Part shown: piece by piece, positions 1 to 9,591 of the stretch
How the letters are laid out: each line of letters starts with the position of its first letter
How positions within the stretch are numbered: the stretch's first letter is position 1
Origin: Mobilisporobacter senegalensis
GTDB taxonomy: Bacteria > Bacillota > Clostridia > Lachnospirales > Lachnospiraceae
Direction: 5' to 3'
Length of the DNA: 64,000 nucleotides
NCBI RefSeq assembly: GCF_003752155.1
Contig: NZ_RJVG01000003.1
Location: forward strand, 248,001-312,000
The notes under the pieces: model-generated
The model's database searches: none
Seen by the model: the letters and a program-made list of their open reading frames with translations, nothing else
Told to the model about the DNA's origin: nothing
Position numbers and translations under genes: made by a program

Positions 1-1198
1 GTGCCAATAGACCCATAGGTCCTCGGGCATGAAGTTTTTGGGTACTGATTCCGATTTCTGCACCAAATCCAAATTCAAAACCATCCGTAAAACGGGTAGA
101 TGCATTTACATAAACAGCCGCCGCATCTATTTCATTTAAAAACTTCATTGAATTATTATAATCTTTTGTAATGATTGCTTCAGAATGTTTTGTATTATAT
201 TTATTTATATGGGATATTCCTTCTTCAATACTGTTAACTATCTTTAAAGATATAATGGAATCAAGATATTCCCTGCCCCAATCTTCTTCTGCTGCTTCTT
301 TGATTTGAGCGCTTAATACTCTGGAGTCCATATCCCCACGTATCTCAACATTTCTTAATGTAAGAGCTTCAACTATTTGTGGAATGAATTCTTTGGCAAC
401 GGACTTATGTACTACCAATGATTCACAGGCATTACATACACCCAGGCGTTGAGTCTTAGCATTAATAATAATATTGACCGCCATATCTAAATCCGCAAAT
501 TCATCTACATAGATGTGGCAATTACCTGTTCCTGTTTCTATAACAGGGATAGTACTATTTTCCACAACACTCTTAATCAGGCCTTCTCCGCCACGAGGAA
601 TTAAAACATCAATATATTTATTTAATTTCATTAACTCTGTTGCAGTTTCTCTGCTTGTATCTTCAATTAATATTACAGAATCTCCTGGCAGGCTCACTTT
701 AACTAATGCTTTTTGAATCACATTAACAATTGCTTTATTAGAGTGAATTGCATCACTTCCTCCACGAAGGATGACTGCATTTCCTGTCTTAAAACATAAT
801 CCAAAAGCATCTGCAGTTACATTGGGACGTGATTCATAAATAATTCCAACAACTCCAAGGGGAACCCTTTTTTGACCAATAGACAATCCATTAGGACGAT
901 TCTTCATTGAAATGATTTCTCCAATTGGATCATCAAGTCCTGTTATTTCCTTCAGACCTTCCGCCATGCTTACGATTCTCTCATGAGTTAAAGATAAACG
1001 ATCGATTAAAGATTCCTTTACTCCGTTATTCTTTGCATTAGTAACATCTGTTTCATTGGCCTTTAGAATTATTTCTTCCATTTCAAGAAGTGCTTTGGCA
1101 CAGGCTCTTAAGCCATTGTTTTTCTCTTCCTGCCCCAATACGTTTAATTTTGTTGCTGCAGCCCTTGCTCGTAATCCAATTTCTTCTAAATATTTCAT
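1..1198 (-). CDS. proA: Gamma-glutamyl phosphate reductase ProA, cut by window edge
   Basis: Second step of proline synthesis: NADPH-dependent reduction of glutamyl-5-phosphate to glutamate semialdehyde, in the cytosol. About 399 codons are visible from the ATG at 1198; the C-terminal end lies outside the window. Translation begins [14 protein letters not shown] and contains the aldehyde-dehydrogenase-like core with the catalytic cysteine segment [12 protein letters not shown] near residue 255 and the late motif [12 protein letters not shown]. The start directly abuts the stop codon of the upstream cyclo-ligase gene (stop at 1199-1201), so the two are translationally linked. proB lies three genes upstream in the same orientation, so the proline pathway is split by two small genes but probably stays in one transcript. 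Identification is firm from sequence. Confidence 0.95.
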   Translation of the reverse strand, partial: MKYLEEIGLRARAAATKLNVLGQEEKNNGLRACAKALLEMEEIILKANETDVTNAKNNGVKESLIDRLSLTHERIVSMAEGLKEITGLDDPIGEIISMKNRPNGLSIGQKRVPLGVVGIIYESRPNVTADAFGLCFKTGNAVILRGGSDAIHSNKAIVNVIQKALVKVSLPGDSVILIEDTSRETATELMKLNKYIDVLIPRGGEGLIKSVVENSTIPVIETGTGNCHIYVDEFADLDMAVNIIINAKTQRLGVCNACESLVVHKSVAKEFIPQIVEALTLRNVEIRGDMDSRVLSAQIKEAAEEDWGREYLDSIISLKIVNSIEEGISHINKYNTKHSEAIITKDYNNSMKFLNEIDAAAVYVNASTRFTDGFEFGFGAEIGISTQKLHARGPMGLLA

Positions 1199-1762
1199 CT
1201 AATCACTCCTTTTATGAATCACCCTGGTTGGTGTAATAATATGATCCACTTTTATATCATAAGGATTTACCTCAAGTTGATCTACTATTTGAAAATCATA
1301 CGCCAATGCAATTTTATGGATAGATAGATGTTTATTTGCCATTAAATATCTATCATAATATCCCGCTCCATAACCAATACGGTTACATTCTTCGTCAAAG
1401 GCAAGACCGGGCATAATCATTAGAACATGATCATCTATTGCTTTTTGATGGGAATCAGGTTCTAAGATACCATAAAACCCAATTTTTAACTCTTCCATCT
1501 GCTTAATATAATAAAAATCCATCTGTTTATTCACGATTTTAGGTACTGCTATTTTTAATTTATTACGAAAACCATAATGTACAATTGGATTTGTTTGAAC
1601 CTCTTCATTAAATGCAATGTAAGTATAGATAGCATCATAATTATCCAGAGATATGAAATCTTCTAATCTGTGAAATATATTATTACTATATTCTGTTATT
1701 TGATCTGCTGTTAACGTAGATTTTAACGATTTCATTTTCCTTCTGATTTCATTCTTTGTCAT
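1199..1762 (-). CDS. 5-formyltetrahydrofolate cyclo-ligase
   Basis: Converts 5-formyl-THF to 5,10-methenyl-THF with ATP, recycling an inhibitory folate. The protein is 187 residues, the usual size for the family. It has a basic N-terminus (KNEIRRKMK), the EVQT segment of the substrate loop near residue 54, and the diagnostic C-terminal signature RIGYGAGYYDRYL at residues 128-140. Its ATG overlaps the end of the DUF896 gene by 4 bases and its stop touches proA, so it sits inside a tight transcription unit. The placement between DUF896 and proA has no obvious metabolic logic. The family call is strong. Confidence 0.92.
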   Translation of the reverse strand: MTKNEIRRKMKSLKSTLTADQITEYSNNIFHRLEDFISLDNYDAIYTYIAFNEEVQTNPIVHYGFRNKLKIAVPKIVNKQMDFYYIKQMEELKIGFYGILEPDSHQKAIDDHVLMIMPGLAFDEECNRIGYGAGYYDRYLMANKHLSIHKIALAYDFQIVDQLEVNPYDIKVDHIITPTRVIHKRSD

Positions 1763-1968
1763 TGCACATTCTTCTTTGAAAGTTCTGTGACTGTTCCATC
1801 GGGATTCAATAAGGAAACATTATTTAACTGGCTTTTTAAATTACCTCGAATTGCAGCGATATATTCTGCACGTAACTTTTTTTGTTCCTCTTTTTCTGCA
1901 GGAGTCAGACCTTCTTTCTGAGATTTTTTATATAGTTCATTGATTCTTCCAATTCTACTTTCATCCAT
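1759..1968 (-). CDS. DUF896 (YnzC-like) small protein
   Basis: A 69-residue, highly charged helical protein of the DUF896/UPF0291 family, in which a helical hairpin (ELYKKSQKEGLTPAEKEEQ) is followed by the conserved LRAEYIAAIRGN segment and a short tail ending in LNPDG. B. subtilis YnzC is the known structural example; the molecular role is not established, although members have been linked to the SOS regulon. A ribosome binding site AGGAAAG stands in front of the ATG. It overlaps the next gene by 4 bases. The gap to proB carries a remnant of the dispersed hairpin repeat described separately. Confidence 0.9.
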   Translation of the reverse strand: MDESRIGRINELYKKSQKEGLTPAEKEEQKKLRAEYIAAIRGNLKSQLNNVSLLNPDGTVTELSKKNVQ

Positions 1969-2068
1969 TATGTTCTTTCCTTTCTATAACAAATATATAT
2001 TTAGGCATTTGCGAAACTTCTGACTATGTCTGTGATTATTTATTAATAGTTATGTAATGTCATTATAG

Positions 2069-2094
2069 CATGAACACCTGCTTATCGTGAATAC
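2069..2094 (-). repeat. Remnant of dispersed hairpin repeat fused to proB stop
   Basis: Read on the minus strand this stretch contains CACGATAAGCAG, identical to the core of the repeat copies near 43.9, 49.3 and 51.6 kb, followed by a short CATG match. The TAA of the core is the proB stop codon and the preceding CGA is its last sense codon. The 3' half and the long hairpin are absent. The match is 12 bases of identity plus weaker flanking similarity, so common origin is likely but not proved. Confidence 0.5.
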
Positions 2095-2930
2095 TGTTTG
2101 GTACTTATATAATTAATTAATTTAAATTTTTCATCTTTGTGTGCTTGAAATAAAGTACCAATATTTTCGCCATTCATGATCTTAGTAATCACTGATACTT
2201 TATCTCCGTTGGCAATAACCATATCGGCACCGGAATTCGTTGCTATTCTGGCAGCTGATATTTTTGTGGCCATTCCGCCGGTACCAACCATACTATTAGA
2301 ACCTTTACCCATAGCTTCCAGGCTTTCGTCAATGGTCTCAACATATTCGATAAAATTTGCTTCAGGATTTTTATGAGGGTCATCGGTATAAAGTCCATCA
2401 ATATCTGATAAAAGAATCAGGATATCACCTTGGATTAAAGCAGTAACAATTGCAGACAATGTATCATTATCTCCAAACTCTAATTCATCTGTAGAAACAG
2501 TATCATTCTCATTTACAATGGGAATGACCCCTAAAGTTAACAATTCTTCAAAAGTATCCCTTGCATTTTTACGACTGATATCATTGATCATTGTATATTT
2601 CGTCATCAAAATTTGAGCCGTTAATTGATTGTACTCTGCAAATAGTTTTTGATAGACCATCATTAGTTTTGCCTGTCCTACCGCAGCACAAGCCTGCTTT
2701 ACAGATGTTTTTTTAGGTTTTTCTTTAATTCCAACTGCTTCTCTTCCAACTGCAATGGCACCGGAAGAAACCAATACTACCTCTTTTCCCTGATTTCTTA
2801 AGTCTGTTAATACCCGAACTAATTTTTCCATCTTTGCAAGATTTAAATTTCCAGTCTGTTCATGAGTCAGGGATGAGGAACCTATCTTGATTACAATTCT
2901 CTTTTTCTCTTTTAATACTTCTCTATTCAT
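2082..2930 (-). CDS. proB: Glutamate 5-kinase ProB, PUA-less form
   Basis: Phosphorylates glutamate to glutamyl-5-phosphate, the committed step of proline synthesis. The 282-residue protein is a complete amino-acid-kinase domain: KIGSSSL near residue 15, LVSSGAIAVG near 55, the NENDTVS segment near 140, FGDNDTLSAIVTALIQGD near 155 and GTGGMATKISAARIA near 217. It ends soon after the kinase fold and lacks the PUA domain found in roughly 365-residue homologues; many clostridial ProB proteins share this short form, so it is probably functional. The last codons (CGA TAA) coincide with the core of a dispersed repeat, so its extreme C-terminus may have been set by repeat insertion. Start ATG has a GAAGGA site. 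Confidence 0.94.
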   Translation of the reverse strand: MNREVLKEKKRIVIKIGSSSLTHEQTGNLNLAKMEKLVRVLTDLRNQGKEVVLVSSGAIAVGREAVGIKEKPKKTSVKQACAAVGQAKLMMVYQKLFAEYNQLTAQILMTKYTMINDISRKNARDTFEELLTLGVIPIVNENDTVSTDELEFGDNDTLSAIVTALIQGDILILLSDIDGLYTDDPHKNPEANFIEYVETIDESLEAMGKGSNSMVGTGGMATKISAARIATNSGADMVIANGDKVSVITKIMNGENIGTLFQAHKDEKFKLINYISTKQYSR

Positions 2931-2957
2931 CTTTATTATCCTTCCTGAAGGGAATTT

Positions 2958-4568
2958 CTATGGCCGATATCTATGTGCGATTGCTTCCGCTACTTTTATT
3001 CCATCCATAGCTGCGGATGTAATACCGCCGGCATAACCTGCACCCTCACCACAAGGGTAGATTCCTCTAATGTTACTTTCTAAGAGTTCATTCCGTAATA
3101 TACGGATAGGGGAAGAAGTTCTTGTTTCTACACCTGAAAGAACCGCTTCTTCATTGGCAAATCCCTGTATTTTCTGATCAAATGCATTAATCCCTTCAAT
3201 CAGTGTATCCGTAATGAATCTTGGCAAGCATTCTGTCAAATTTGAAAGGGTGTAATTTCCTTTTATATTAGGTGTAATATTACCAAGGGTTGAACTGATT
3301 CTGTTCTGGACCAGATCACCAAATAATTGTATCGGAATAAATCCTTTCCCTGCCTGATATGCCATGCTTTCCCATTTTTGTTGAAAACGGACTCCTGCCA
3401 AAGGAGAGACATTTTCAAAATCCTCTGGTGTAACAGATACAATCATTGCACTATTGGCATTTGCTTCATCCCGTGCATAATTACTCATGCCATTTGTGGC
3501 AATTCTTCCGGTTTCAGATGATGCATTAACTACAAATCCGCCTGGACACATGCAGAAAGAATATATACTTCTGCCATTCTTTGCCTGATGGGCCAATTTA
3601 TACTCTGCCGGTGGTAATTTTGAATAATTATCTCCATATTGATTCTGACTAATTAATTTTTGTGGGTGTTCAATTCTAACGCCAATAGCAAAGGACTTCT
3701 TACTTAGAGCCAGTCCTCTCTTGTGAATCATCTCAAAAGTATCTCTGGCGCTATGTCCAATAGCAACTACTATAATATTACTATTTATGGCTTTTTTTAA
3801 AATCCGACTGGTTCCAGTCTCTCTTGTTTCAATTTCTACGCCGGATATCCGATCATCTTCAATAAAAAAGTCTGTTACCTTTGTATTAAATAGAACTTCT
3901 CCACCGGATTTAATAATATCCTCTCTCATATTCTTTACAACATCTCTTAACTGATCTGTTCCAATATGAGGTTTATGACGATAAAGAATGTCCGATGGAG
4001 CTCCATATTCTACAAAAGTCTCTAATATTTTACGATTACGTCCTGCCTGATCTTTTACCAGGGTATTTAATTTACCATCTGAAAAAGTACCTGCACCACC
4101 TTCTCCGAATTGAACATTGGATTCCGTATTAAGCTCATTCGTCATCCAAAAGTGATTTACGGTATCTACTCTTTTGTATACCTCTTCCCCTCTCTCAATA
4201 AGCAAAGGCATAAACCCTTCTTTTGCCAGCATATAGGCGCAAAAGAGCCCTGCAGGACCGGCACCGATAATAACAGGTCTGGATTTCATTTTTTCTTCAC
4301 CATCTGCAACAAACTGATATGTATTATCTTTAGCAATTGTGACGTTGCTATTCTTTAAATTTTGTAACTTTTTGTCTTCATTGGTGATCACTGCATCCAC
4401 ACTATAGATATATTTTATTTCATTCTTTTTTCTGGCATCTATAGATTGCTTTACTATATTATATTCAAGAAGCTCTTTTGGAGAAATCTTTAAAATTTTT
4501 ATGATACTTTTCTCCAAATCTTCTTTTGAATGACTGATATTTAGTTTTAACTGGTTTATTCGAATCAT
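2958..4568 (-). CDS. FAD-dependent dehydrogenase, COG2509 type
   Basis: A 536-residue flavoprotein of the uncharacterised COG2509 family. After about 95 residues of an N-terminal domain comes the dinucleotide-binding motif IIGAGPAGLFCAYMLA near residue 101, then FGEGGAGTFSDGKLNT, which is characteristic of the family, and a C-terminal FAD closing segment GIYPCGEGAGYAGGITSAAMDG. Substrate is unknown. The open frame extends 25 codons upstream, but the ATG at 4568 is preceded by GGAGG at good distance and gives the usual family N-terminus MIRINQLKL, so I use that start. It follows the BaiN-like gene after 26 bases and is likely cotranscribed. Confidence 0.88.
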   Translation of the reverse strand: MIRINQLKLNISHSKEDLEKSIIKILKISPKELLEYNIVKQSIDARKKNEIKYIYSVDAVITNEDKKLQNLKNSNVTIAKDNTYQFVADGEEKMKSRPVIIGAGPAGLFCAYMLAKEGFMPLLIERGEEVYKRVDTVNHFWMTNELNTESNVQFGEGGAGTFSDGKLNTLVKDQAGRNRKILETFVEYGAPSDILYRHKPHIGTDQLRDVVKNMREDIIKSGGEVLFNTKVTDFFIEDDRISGVEIETRETGTSRILKKAINSNIIVVAIGHSARDTFEMIHKRGLALSKKSFAIGVRIEHPQKLISQNQYGDNYSKLPPAEYKLAHQAKNGRSIYSFCMCPGGFVVNASSETGRIATNGMSNYARDEANANSAMIVSVTPEDFENVSPLAGVRFQQKWESMAYQAGKGFIPIQLFGDLVQNRISSTLGNITPNIKGNYTLSNLTECLPRFITDTLIEGINAFDQKIQGFANEEAVLSGVETRTSSPIRILRNELLESNIRGIYPCGEGAGYAGGITSAAMDGIKVAEAIAHRYRP

Positions 4569-4594
4569 TTTTAGCCTCCAAGCCAAATAAAAAA

Positions 4595-5842
4595 TTACTT
4601 TGCTGCATTTGTACCTGCAATATAGCCGCTGGACCAGGCCCATTGAAGATTATATCCTCCACAGGTTCCGTCAATATCTAATAGTTCTCCAACCAGATAT
4701 AAGCCTTGTACCAGCTTTGATTCCATGGTATGATTATCCACTTCTTCAGTGCTGACTCCACCGGCGCTTACCTGAGCGTTCCCAAAAGAATTCGCTTCAT
4801 ATACAGAGACTTTAAAATTCTTTATGGTATTTACCAATTCATTTATTTCTTTTTTGTTTAATTTTATAGATAGTTTGTTTAAATCAATTTTTGCTTCTTT
4901 AATAATTACGAAAATAAGTTTCTTATTCAACAGTCCGATAAAAAGTTCTTCTACATTCTTATAACCATTCAAAGATACTCTTTCTTCAATTAAGCGAAAC
5001 AGTTCATCAGATTCAATTCCAGGAAGAAAATCTACGATCAAGTGCACTTTTTTTCTTTGCTCCAAGGCTCTGGAAGCATAACGGCTAATTTCAAAGATAG
5101 GAATACCCGATACACCATAATTGGTGAGCTGAAGTTCACCCTGATTTTTAGAATATTGTTTACCATCAATAAAAAGAGTAATCATTGATTGCACTCTTAT
5201 TCCTGCCAGGGCCTTAAAATAAGATTCCTTTGATTTTAATTGAACCAAAGCCGGAACTACGGGAACAATAGTATGTCCCAATTGTTTTGCTAAAAGATAC
5301 CCACTTCCATCCGAACCAAGATCGCCAGATGCCATACCGCCTGTGGCTAATATGATTTTGTGGGTATCATAAGTATTACTGTCTGTTTTTATACGAAATA
5401 TATTCTTGCAATCAGGTTTCCCTTTATTATCTATTATGCTCTGAATCGATTTTACATGTTCATTACAGATAATTTCTACATTAAGAAACTCAAGTTCTAA
5501 ACGCAAAACGTCAAGGACAGCAGAAGCCTGTTCCGAATTAGGATACAGGTATCCATTCCTCTCTTTTGGATAGATTCCTAATTCCTTAAAAAAAGTAATC
5601 GTATCTTCTACTCCAAAATCGTTTATAACGTTCCAGGCGAATGCTGGGTCTTCTCCACGATAACAAGAGGGTTCCTGATGCAAATTTGTATAATTGCATT
5701 TCCCATTCCCTGTCGCTAATATTTTTTTCCCTATTCTGTCTTTATGCTCTAAAATAGTGACTTTTCTTCCTGCCCTTGCAGCTGCAATTGCGGCAACCAG
5801 GCCGGAAGCACCACCGCCTACAACAATTATGTCTGATGCCAA
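4595..5842 (-). CDS. BaiN/HI0933-family flavoprotein
   Basis: An NAD(P)/FAD-dependent oxidoreductase of the BaiN/RdsA (HI0933, YhiN) family, about 415 residues. Visible signatures are the N-terminal Rossmann motif VVGGGASGLVAAIAAARAG, the family motif KILATGNGKCNYTN near residue 45, ATGGMASGDLGSDGSGY in the middle and the C-terminal LVGELLDIDGTCGGYNLQWAWSSG FAD contact. Some members reduce bile-acid intermediates, but that role cannot be assumed here. The frame opens at 5857, yet a GGAGG site at ideal spacing points to the TTG at 5842, giving LASDIIVVGGG as N-terminus. It lies directly upstream of a second, unrelated-family FAD enzyme. Confidence 0.9.
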   Translation of the reverse strand: MASDIIVVGGGASGLVAAIAAARAGRKVTILEHKDRIGKKILATGNGKCNYTNLHQEPSCYRGEDPAFAWNVINDFGVEDTITFFKELGIYPKERNGYLYPNSEQASAVLDVLRLELEFLNVEIICNEHVKSIQSIIDNKGKPDCKNIFRIKTDSNTYDTHKIILATGGMASGDLGSDGSGYLLAKQLGHTIVPVVPALVQLKSKESYFKALAGIRVQSMITLFIDGKQYSKNQGELQLTNYGVSGIPIFEISRYASRALEQRKKVHLIVDFLPGIESDELFRLIEERVSLNGYKNVEELFIGLLNKKLIFVIIKEAKIDLNKLSIKLNKKEINELVNTIKNFKVSVYEANSFGNAQVSAGGVSTEEVDNHTMESKLVQGLYLVGELLDIDGTCGGYNLQWAWSSGYIAGTNAAK

Positions 5843-5935
5843 AATCCATTCCTCCAAATGTAATTATATAACGTCCCAATATAATAACTACATTTTAACT
5901 ATAATGGTCTTTAATTTCAAGAGATTTATTAAAGT

Positions 5936-6583
5936 TTAACTTGTATATCCCTCTAATATGCCATATAGTTCTTCCTGATCTTTTACATAATAACCGTCAA
6001 CCAGTTTGTTCTGCTCCTCTTCAGACAAGTTTGTAAGTTCGATATCTGTATATTCATATACTGTCTTTTTATCGCTATAGTATACTGTGATATAGCCATC
6101 TAAAACTACCAGATAATATTTATATTTTATATTATCACTATTATAAGTTTTTCTTAATACTACTTCCTTGCTGGAAAAGGAAACTAATTCGTAGGAAATC
6201 AAACCTTTCTCAAATTCCTCTATAGGCACATCTTTCATATAATTTGACAGATAAGTAATGATTTCTTCTCTGGTCAATCCGATAAGAAAATCGGGAGTAC
6301 CAAGGATTTCTTTAGAAAAAGAATTTTCTTTCACATTATAGGTTTCTAATGTATATTTTGTATTTGGTTTCACTGTCTCCACGACATAATCAACTTCCAT
6401 GACCTCTTCCTGGTTTTCCAGTTTGTTTTCCTCCACGGTCTTTACTAATTGACTATCCTTTTGTGTCGCATTATTATTAAACTGCTCTAAAGCTGCTTTA
6501 TAACTTAAATAATAACTGCCTGAAAACAATATTATTATTGCGCATAAACTGGTAATTATAATATATGCTTTTTTCATTTTCAT
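5936..6583 (-). CDS. Membrane-anchored protein with BofC-like C-terminal domain
   Basis: A 215-residue protein with an N-terminal signal anchor (about residues 5-27, KKAYIIITSLCAIIILFSG) and an acidic linker. The C-terminal half resembles the BofC C-terminal domain of sporulating Bacilli: a TREEIITYL helix, a FEKGLISYELV..KEVVLRKTY strand pair, YLVVLDGYITVYYSDKK, and a closing helix-rich segment ending VKDQEELYGILE. BofC in B. subtilis restrains SpoIVB signalling from the forespore. Homology is judged by eye only and function here is inferred. The ATG at 6583 is chosen because AAAGGAG stands 8 bases upstream; two in-frame ATGs flank it. A terminator separates it from the upstream flippase gene. 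Confidence 0.6.
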   Translation of the reverse strand: MKMKKAYIIITSLCAIIILFSGSYYLSYKAALEQFNNNATQKDSQLVKTVEENKLENQEEVMEVDYVVETVKPNTKYTLETYNVKENSFSKEILGTPDFLIGLTREEIITYLSNYMKDVPIEEFEKGLISYELVSFSSKEVVLRKTYNSDNIKYKYYLVVLDGYITVYYSDKKTVYEYTDIELTNLSEEEQNKLVDGYYVKDQEELYGILEGYTS

Positions 6584-6644
6584 GAAAATCACTCCTTTTG
6601 CATATATTATGAACTAGTTTTAGAAACTCTATACATTTAGGAAT

Positions 6645-6682
6645 ATAAAAGGGGTTCCCTATTTGGGATACCCCTTTATAAA
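6645..6682 (-). terminator. Intrinsic terminator after SpoVB-like gene
   Basis: Stem AAAGGGGTATCCC pairs with GGGAACCCCTTTT (minus strand reading, one bulged base) around a short AT loop and runs into a T-rich tail. It lies 15 bases beyond the stop of the flippase gene. Confidence 0.8.
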
Positions 6683-6696
6683 TAAAACATTTAAAA

Positions 6697-8328
6697 TTAT
6701 AATAAATGTAATTTCATGGCAATTTTGGATAATGTTCTTCCTAAAGGAAAGCTATATAACTCTTCCATATCCACACCTTTTAATAATAGTAAAGCTATAA
6801 AATAGACAATAATGGCAATGATAATCGATAATAATGTGCTGATCATATTACTATTAATCAACAGATAAATTCCCTGATATGCCAGCCAGGTTATGATTCC
6901 CATGATTATCGAACTAATTGCGGGTATGATAAATGATTTTTTTAATTCCTGCTTATAATTAAGATGCTTCCCAATGGATATCCAATTTAAGATACATACA
7001 ATCAGTGCAAAAGTTACATTTCCAAGCACCAGACCATAAGTCCCCATATTGAAAACCTGTAATGCTAAAATTACAATTACTACATGAATTGCAAGAGATA
7101 CTGCAGAATGTATCACTGGTATTTTCATTTGATTGATCCCTTGTAATATAGCATTGGAAACTGTAGATAAAGCATAAAAAATAATGGCAATAGAACCAGT
7201 TGCTAATAGATTAGCTGCCATTCCACTGGAATTGGGAAATAATAATGATATGATCGGTTTTGCCAATACAGTCATACCTACAGCAGATGGAAATGCAATC
7301 AACATATTAAAATGAATGGATGACTTTATCTTTTCCGTTAAATCTTCCTTATCTTTTCTGGCATGAGCAGATACAATGCTTGGTACCATGGATGCTGCTA
7401 ATGCGGATGCAATAGCAATAGGTAAATTGGTTAACAAACGATACTGACCTGAGTATACTCCGTACATAGTCTTTCTGGTATCTTCAACTACCCCTTGCCT
7501 TGCTAATATATTACCAAACAAAGAGCTGTCAATAGTTCCGCTGATATTGTATACTGTCTGGCTAAGAACTACCGGAATAATGGTAATCATTAGTAAAGTA
7601 AATATCTTTTTATAAGGCATAATGATACTTTCTGTATCACGTCTGAATTGTTTTTTCAATGTTGGTCTATAAGCTATAAAGATGAATCCAAGGAATACCA
7701 ATGAAACAAGTGCACCAAGACAAGTACCTAAAGTACTGCCTGCAGCTCCATAAGCTTCTATATTAGGGGAAGCACTATATTTCTTCATGAACAAATAAGA
7801 AGCAGCAATACTTACTACTGCATTTACAATTTGTTCCAGGATTTGTGATAATGCAGTAGGAATCATAGTTTTCTTTCCCTGGTAAAATCCTCTTAAAACT
7901 CCCATAACAGCACTGATTAACACTGTTGGCGCCAATACTTTTAATGGAATGGCTGAACTTGGCATTTTAAACATATAAGATGCAAAAAAATCTGCACCAA
8001 AATATAATATCAAAGTAAAGAGGATTCCAGAAAATACTGCAAATGCCATTGCACATAAAAATATCCGATAAGAATTTATGTATTCTTTCTTTTCATTTCT
8101 CGCCGATACTAATTTAGATACAGAAAGAGGAAGACTAAAAGAAGATAATATTAATACTATATTATATATTTCAAATGCATTACTATAGTCTGCATTTCCA
8201 CTATCGCCAATAATATTCATAACTGGAATTCGATATATAAGGCCGATTAAACGGCTGATAATAGATGCTGCAGCTAAAATACTTCCTTGCACAAGAAAAT
8301 CATTCGTTTTCTTTTTTGATGGGCTCAT
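6697..8328 (-). CDS. SpoVB/MurJ-like polysaccharide or lipid-linked precursor flippase
   Basis: A 543-residue integral membrane protein of the MOP superfamily (polysaccharide biosynthesis/SpoVB branch) with about 14 predicted membrane spans. The N-terminus is a basic stretch (SPSKKKTNDF) followed by LVQGSILAAASIISRLIGLIYRIP, a typical SpoVB/YtgP start. Family members move lipid-linked cell-wall precursors across the membrane; SpoVB acts in spore cortex synthesis. Which of MurJ, YtgP or SpoVB duties this copy performs cannot be told from sequence alone. It is monocistronic or the last gene of its unit, with a terminator behind it, and an AGGAG site before the ATG. Confidence 0.88.
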   Translation of the reverse strand: MSPSKKKTNDFLVQGSILAAASIISRLIGLIYRIPVMNIIGDSGNADYSNAFEIYNIVLILSSFSLPLSVSKLVSARNEKKEYINSYRIFLCAMAFAVFSGILFTLILYFGADFFASYMFKMPSSAIPLKVLAPTVLISAVMGVLRGFYQGKKTMIPTALSQILEQIVNAVVSIAASYLFMKKYSASPNIEAYGAAGSTLGTCLGALVSLVFLGFIFIAYRPTLKKQFRRDTESIIMPYKKIFTLLMITIIPVVLSQTVYNISGTIDSSLFGNILARQGVVEDTRKTMYGVYSGQYRLLTNLPIAIASALAASMVPSIVSAHARKDKEDLTEKIKSSIHFNMLIAFPSAVGMTVLAKPIISLLFPNSSGMAANLLATGSIAIIFYALSTVSNAILQGINQMKIPVIHSAVSLAIHVVIVILALQVFNMGTYGLVLGNVTFALIVCILNWISIGKHLNYKQELKKSFIIPAISSIIMGIITWLAYQGIYLLINSNMISTLLSIIIAIIVYFIALLLLKGVDMEELYSFPLGRTLSKIAMKLHLL

Positions 8329-8397
8329 ATTTTTCTCCTATCATTCGTATAAAGTGAAACGTATTTTCAATCATGTAAGATTTTTCATAACATAAAA

Positions 8398-8435
8398 GAT
8401 AACCTCAAAATATGATACCACATTTTAAGGTTACC
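8398..8435 (-). terminator. Intrinsic terminator after DUF3048 gene
   Basis: On the minus strand GGTAACCTTAAAAT pairs with ATTTTGAGGTTATC (one G-U pair) around a GTGGTATCAT loop, followed by TTTTATG. It ends the DUF3048 lipoprotein transcript. Confidence 0.75.
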
Positions 8436-8461
8436 TGCCACTAAATTTTTAATGATACTTC

Positions 8462-9538
8462 TTAGTTTGTAAACTTTAATCCTTCCACTTTATCATTAGG
8501 ATACACGCTGATAAAGGTTTTTCCCGGATTAATGGAAAGTACTTTACCATCAGCATCATAATAATGCATCTTCTTTGTACCTTCGTTTTTCTGCCATGTA
8601 ATTTCTTTCATTTTACCATTTGTTATATAATAGCCTGTCCCAGAAGAATTTTCAATATCCATGGTCTGGTATCCATTTTTATCAATATTCCACTCTTTTA
8701 CTAATTGAATAATAATATTCTTAAATGCAAGCTGCTTTCCTGTTATTTTATCAATATGAGGAGTATTATATTGATAACGGTAGTAAAGCTTATCGTCACT
8801 GTGATATTCCAGATACGGTGTTGTGATATTAGAATATTTTAATGTAATTTTATCAGCCACTGCGTCTGTATTGATATCTGTATCTTCCTTATTAAAGTTA
8901 AAGTGACCTGTTTCAAAATCTTCTTTATGTTCTGTTCGATAACCAAGTTTTTTCGTACCTTCCAGAATCCCTTTGGTACTTGCAAATGCATTATGAGGAG
9001 CTTTGATTCCGTTATCCCTATAAAAAACTGTAGTTCCTATTCCGGATAATCCGCTCAAATTATTTACTCCTAAACTTTCAATCTTTGCGGTTGCATATTT
9101 CGTATGACCGTAATGTACAAAAATAGCATCATATTCATCTGCAAAACTTACAAAATAGTGTCTTGCACTGCGGACAGATCCAATCCGTTCTAAATTAAAA
9201 TCTTCATATATCCCCATTAATCTTGTAATACCGCCTTCTACTAACGCTTCATAAAGAATGGCCGCATCACCGATACCACTTTGTGGAGAGGCGTATTCTA
9301 TATTATTAAATACGATAGCATATGGTCGTTTGTTCTCATTCTCTTTGTTTATCCAGTCTCCTGTTAGATCACTCAGCACTTCATCTTCATGAGTTTCTAC
9401 TACTTCCACTGGTTCTTCTATGACAGGCGGTTGTGTTACTACCTCCGTATTTTCCTCAACAACCTCTTTTTTCTTTCCACAACCAATGATTGTGATTCCA
9501 ATCATTAGTAAAATCAGTACAATCTTAATCTTCTTCAT
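8462..9538 (-). CDS. DUF3048 lipoprotein (YerB-like)
   Basis: A 358-residue lipoprotein. The signal peptide MKKIKIVLILLMIGITIIGCGKKK ends in a lipobox (IIGC) at residues 17-20, then an acidic, valine/glutamate/proline linker leads to the DUF3048 region with the segments RPYAIVFNNIEYASPQSGI, LEALVEGGITRLMGI-like, SARHYFVSFA and GTTVFYRDNG..APHNAF. The second domain (about 230 onward) contains GTGYYITNGKMKEITWQK. B. subtilis YerB is the named relative; function is unknown. The frame opens 8 codons earlier but the ATG at 9538 has GGAG at normal spacing and begins the signal peptide. Confidence 0.88.
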   Translation of the reverse strand: MKKIKIVLILLMIGITIIGCGKKKEVVEENTEVVTQPPVIEEPVEVVETHEDEVLSDLTGDWINKENENKRPYAIVFNNIEYASPQSGIGDAAILYEALVEGGITRLMGIYEDFNLERIGSVRSARHYFVSFADEYDAIFVHYGHTKYATAKIESLGVNNLSGLSGIGTTVFYRDNGIKAPHNAFASTKGILEGTKKLGYRTEHKEDFETGHFNFNKEDTDINTDAVADKITLKYSNITTPYLEYHSDDKLYYRYQYNTPHIDKITGKQLAFKNIIIQLVKEWNIDKNGYQTMDIENSSGTGYYITNGKMKEITWQKNEGTKKMHYYDADGKVLSINPGKTFISVYPNDKVEGLKFTN

Positions 9539-9591
9539 CCTAGTCTCCTCTAAATTTAACAAGTAATAAATCTATTATCAGTACATCCTAA

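Noticed and set aside
2082-2930. proB as a truncated pseudogene
   Set aside because: The kinase domain is complete and PUA-less ProB proteins of this length are known in clostridia.
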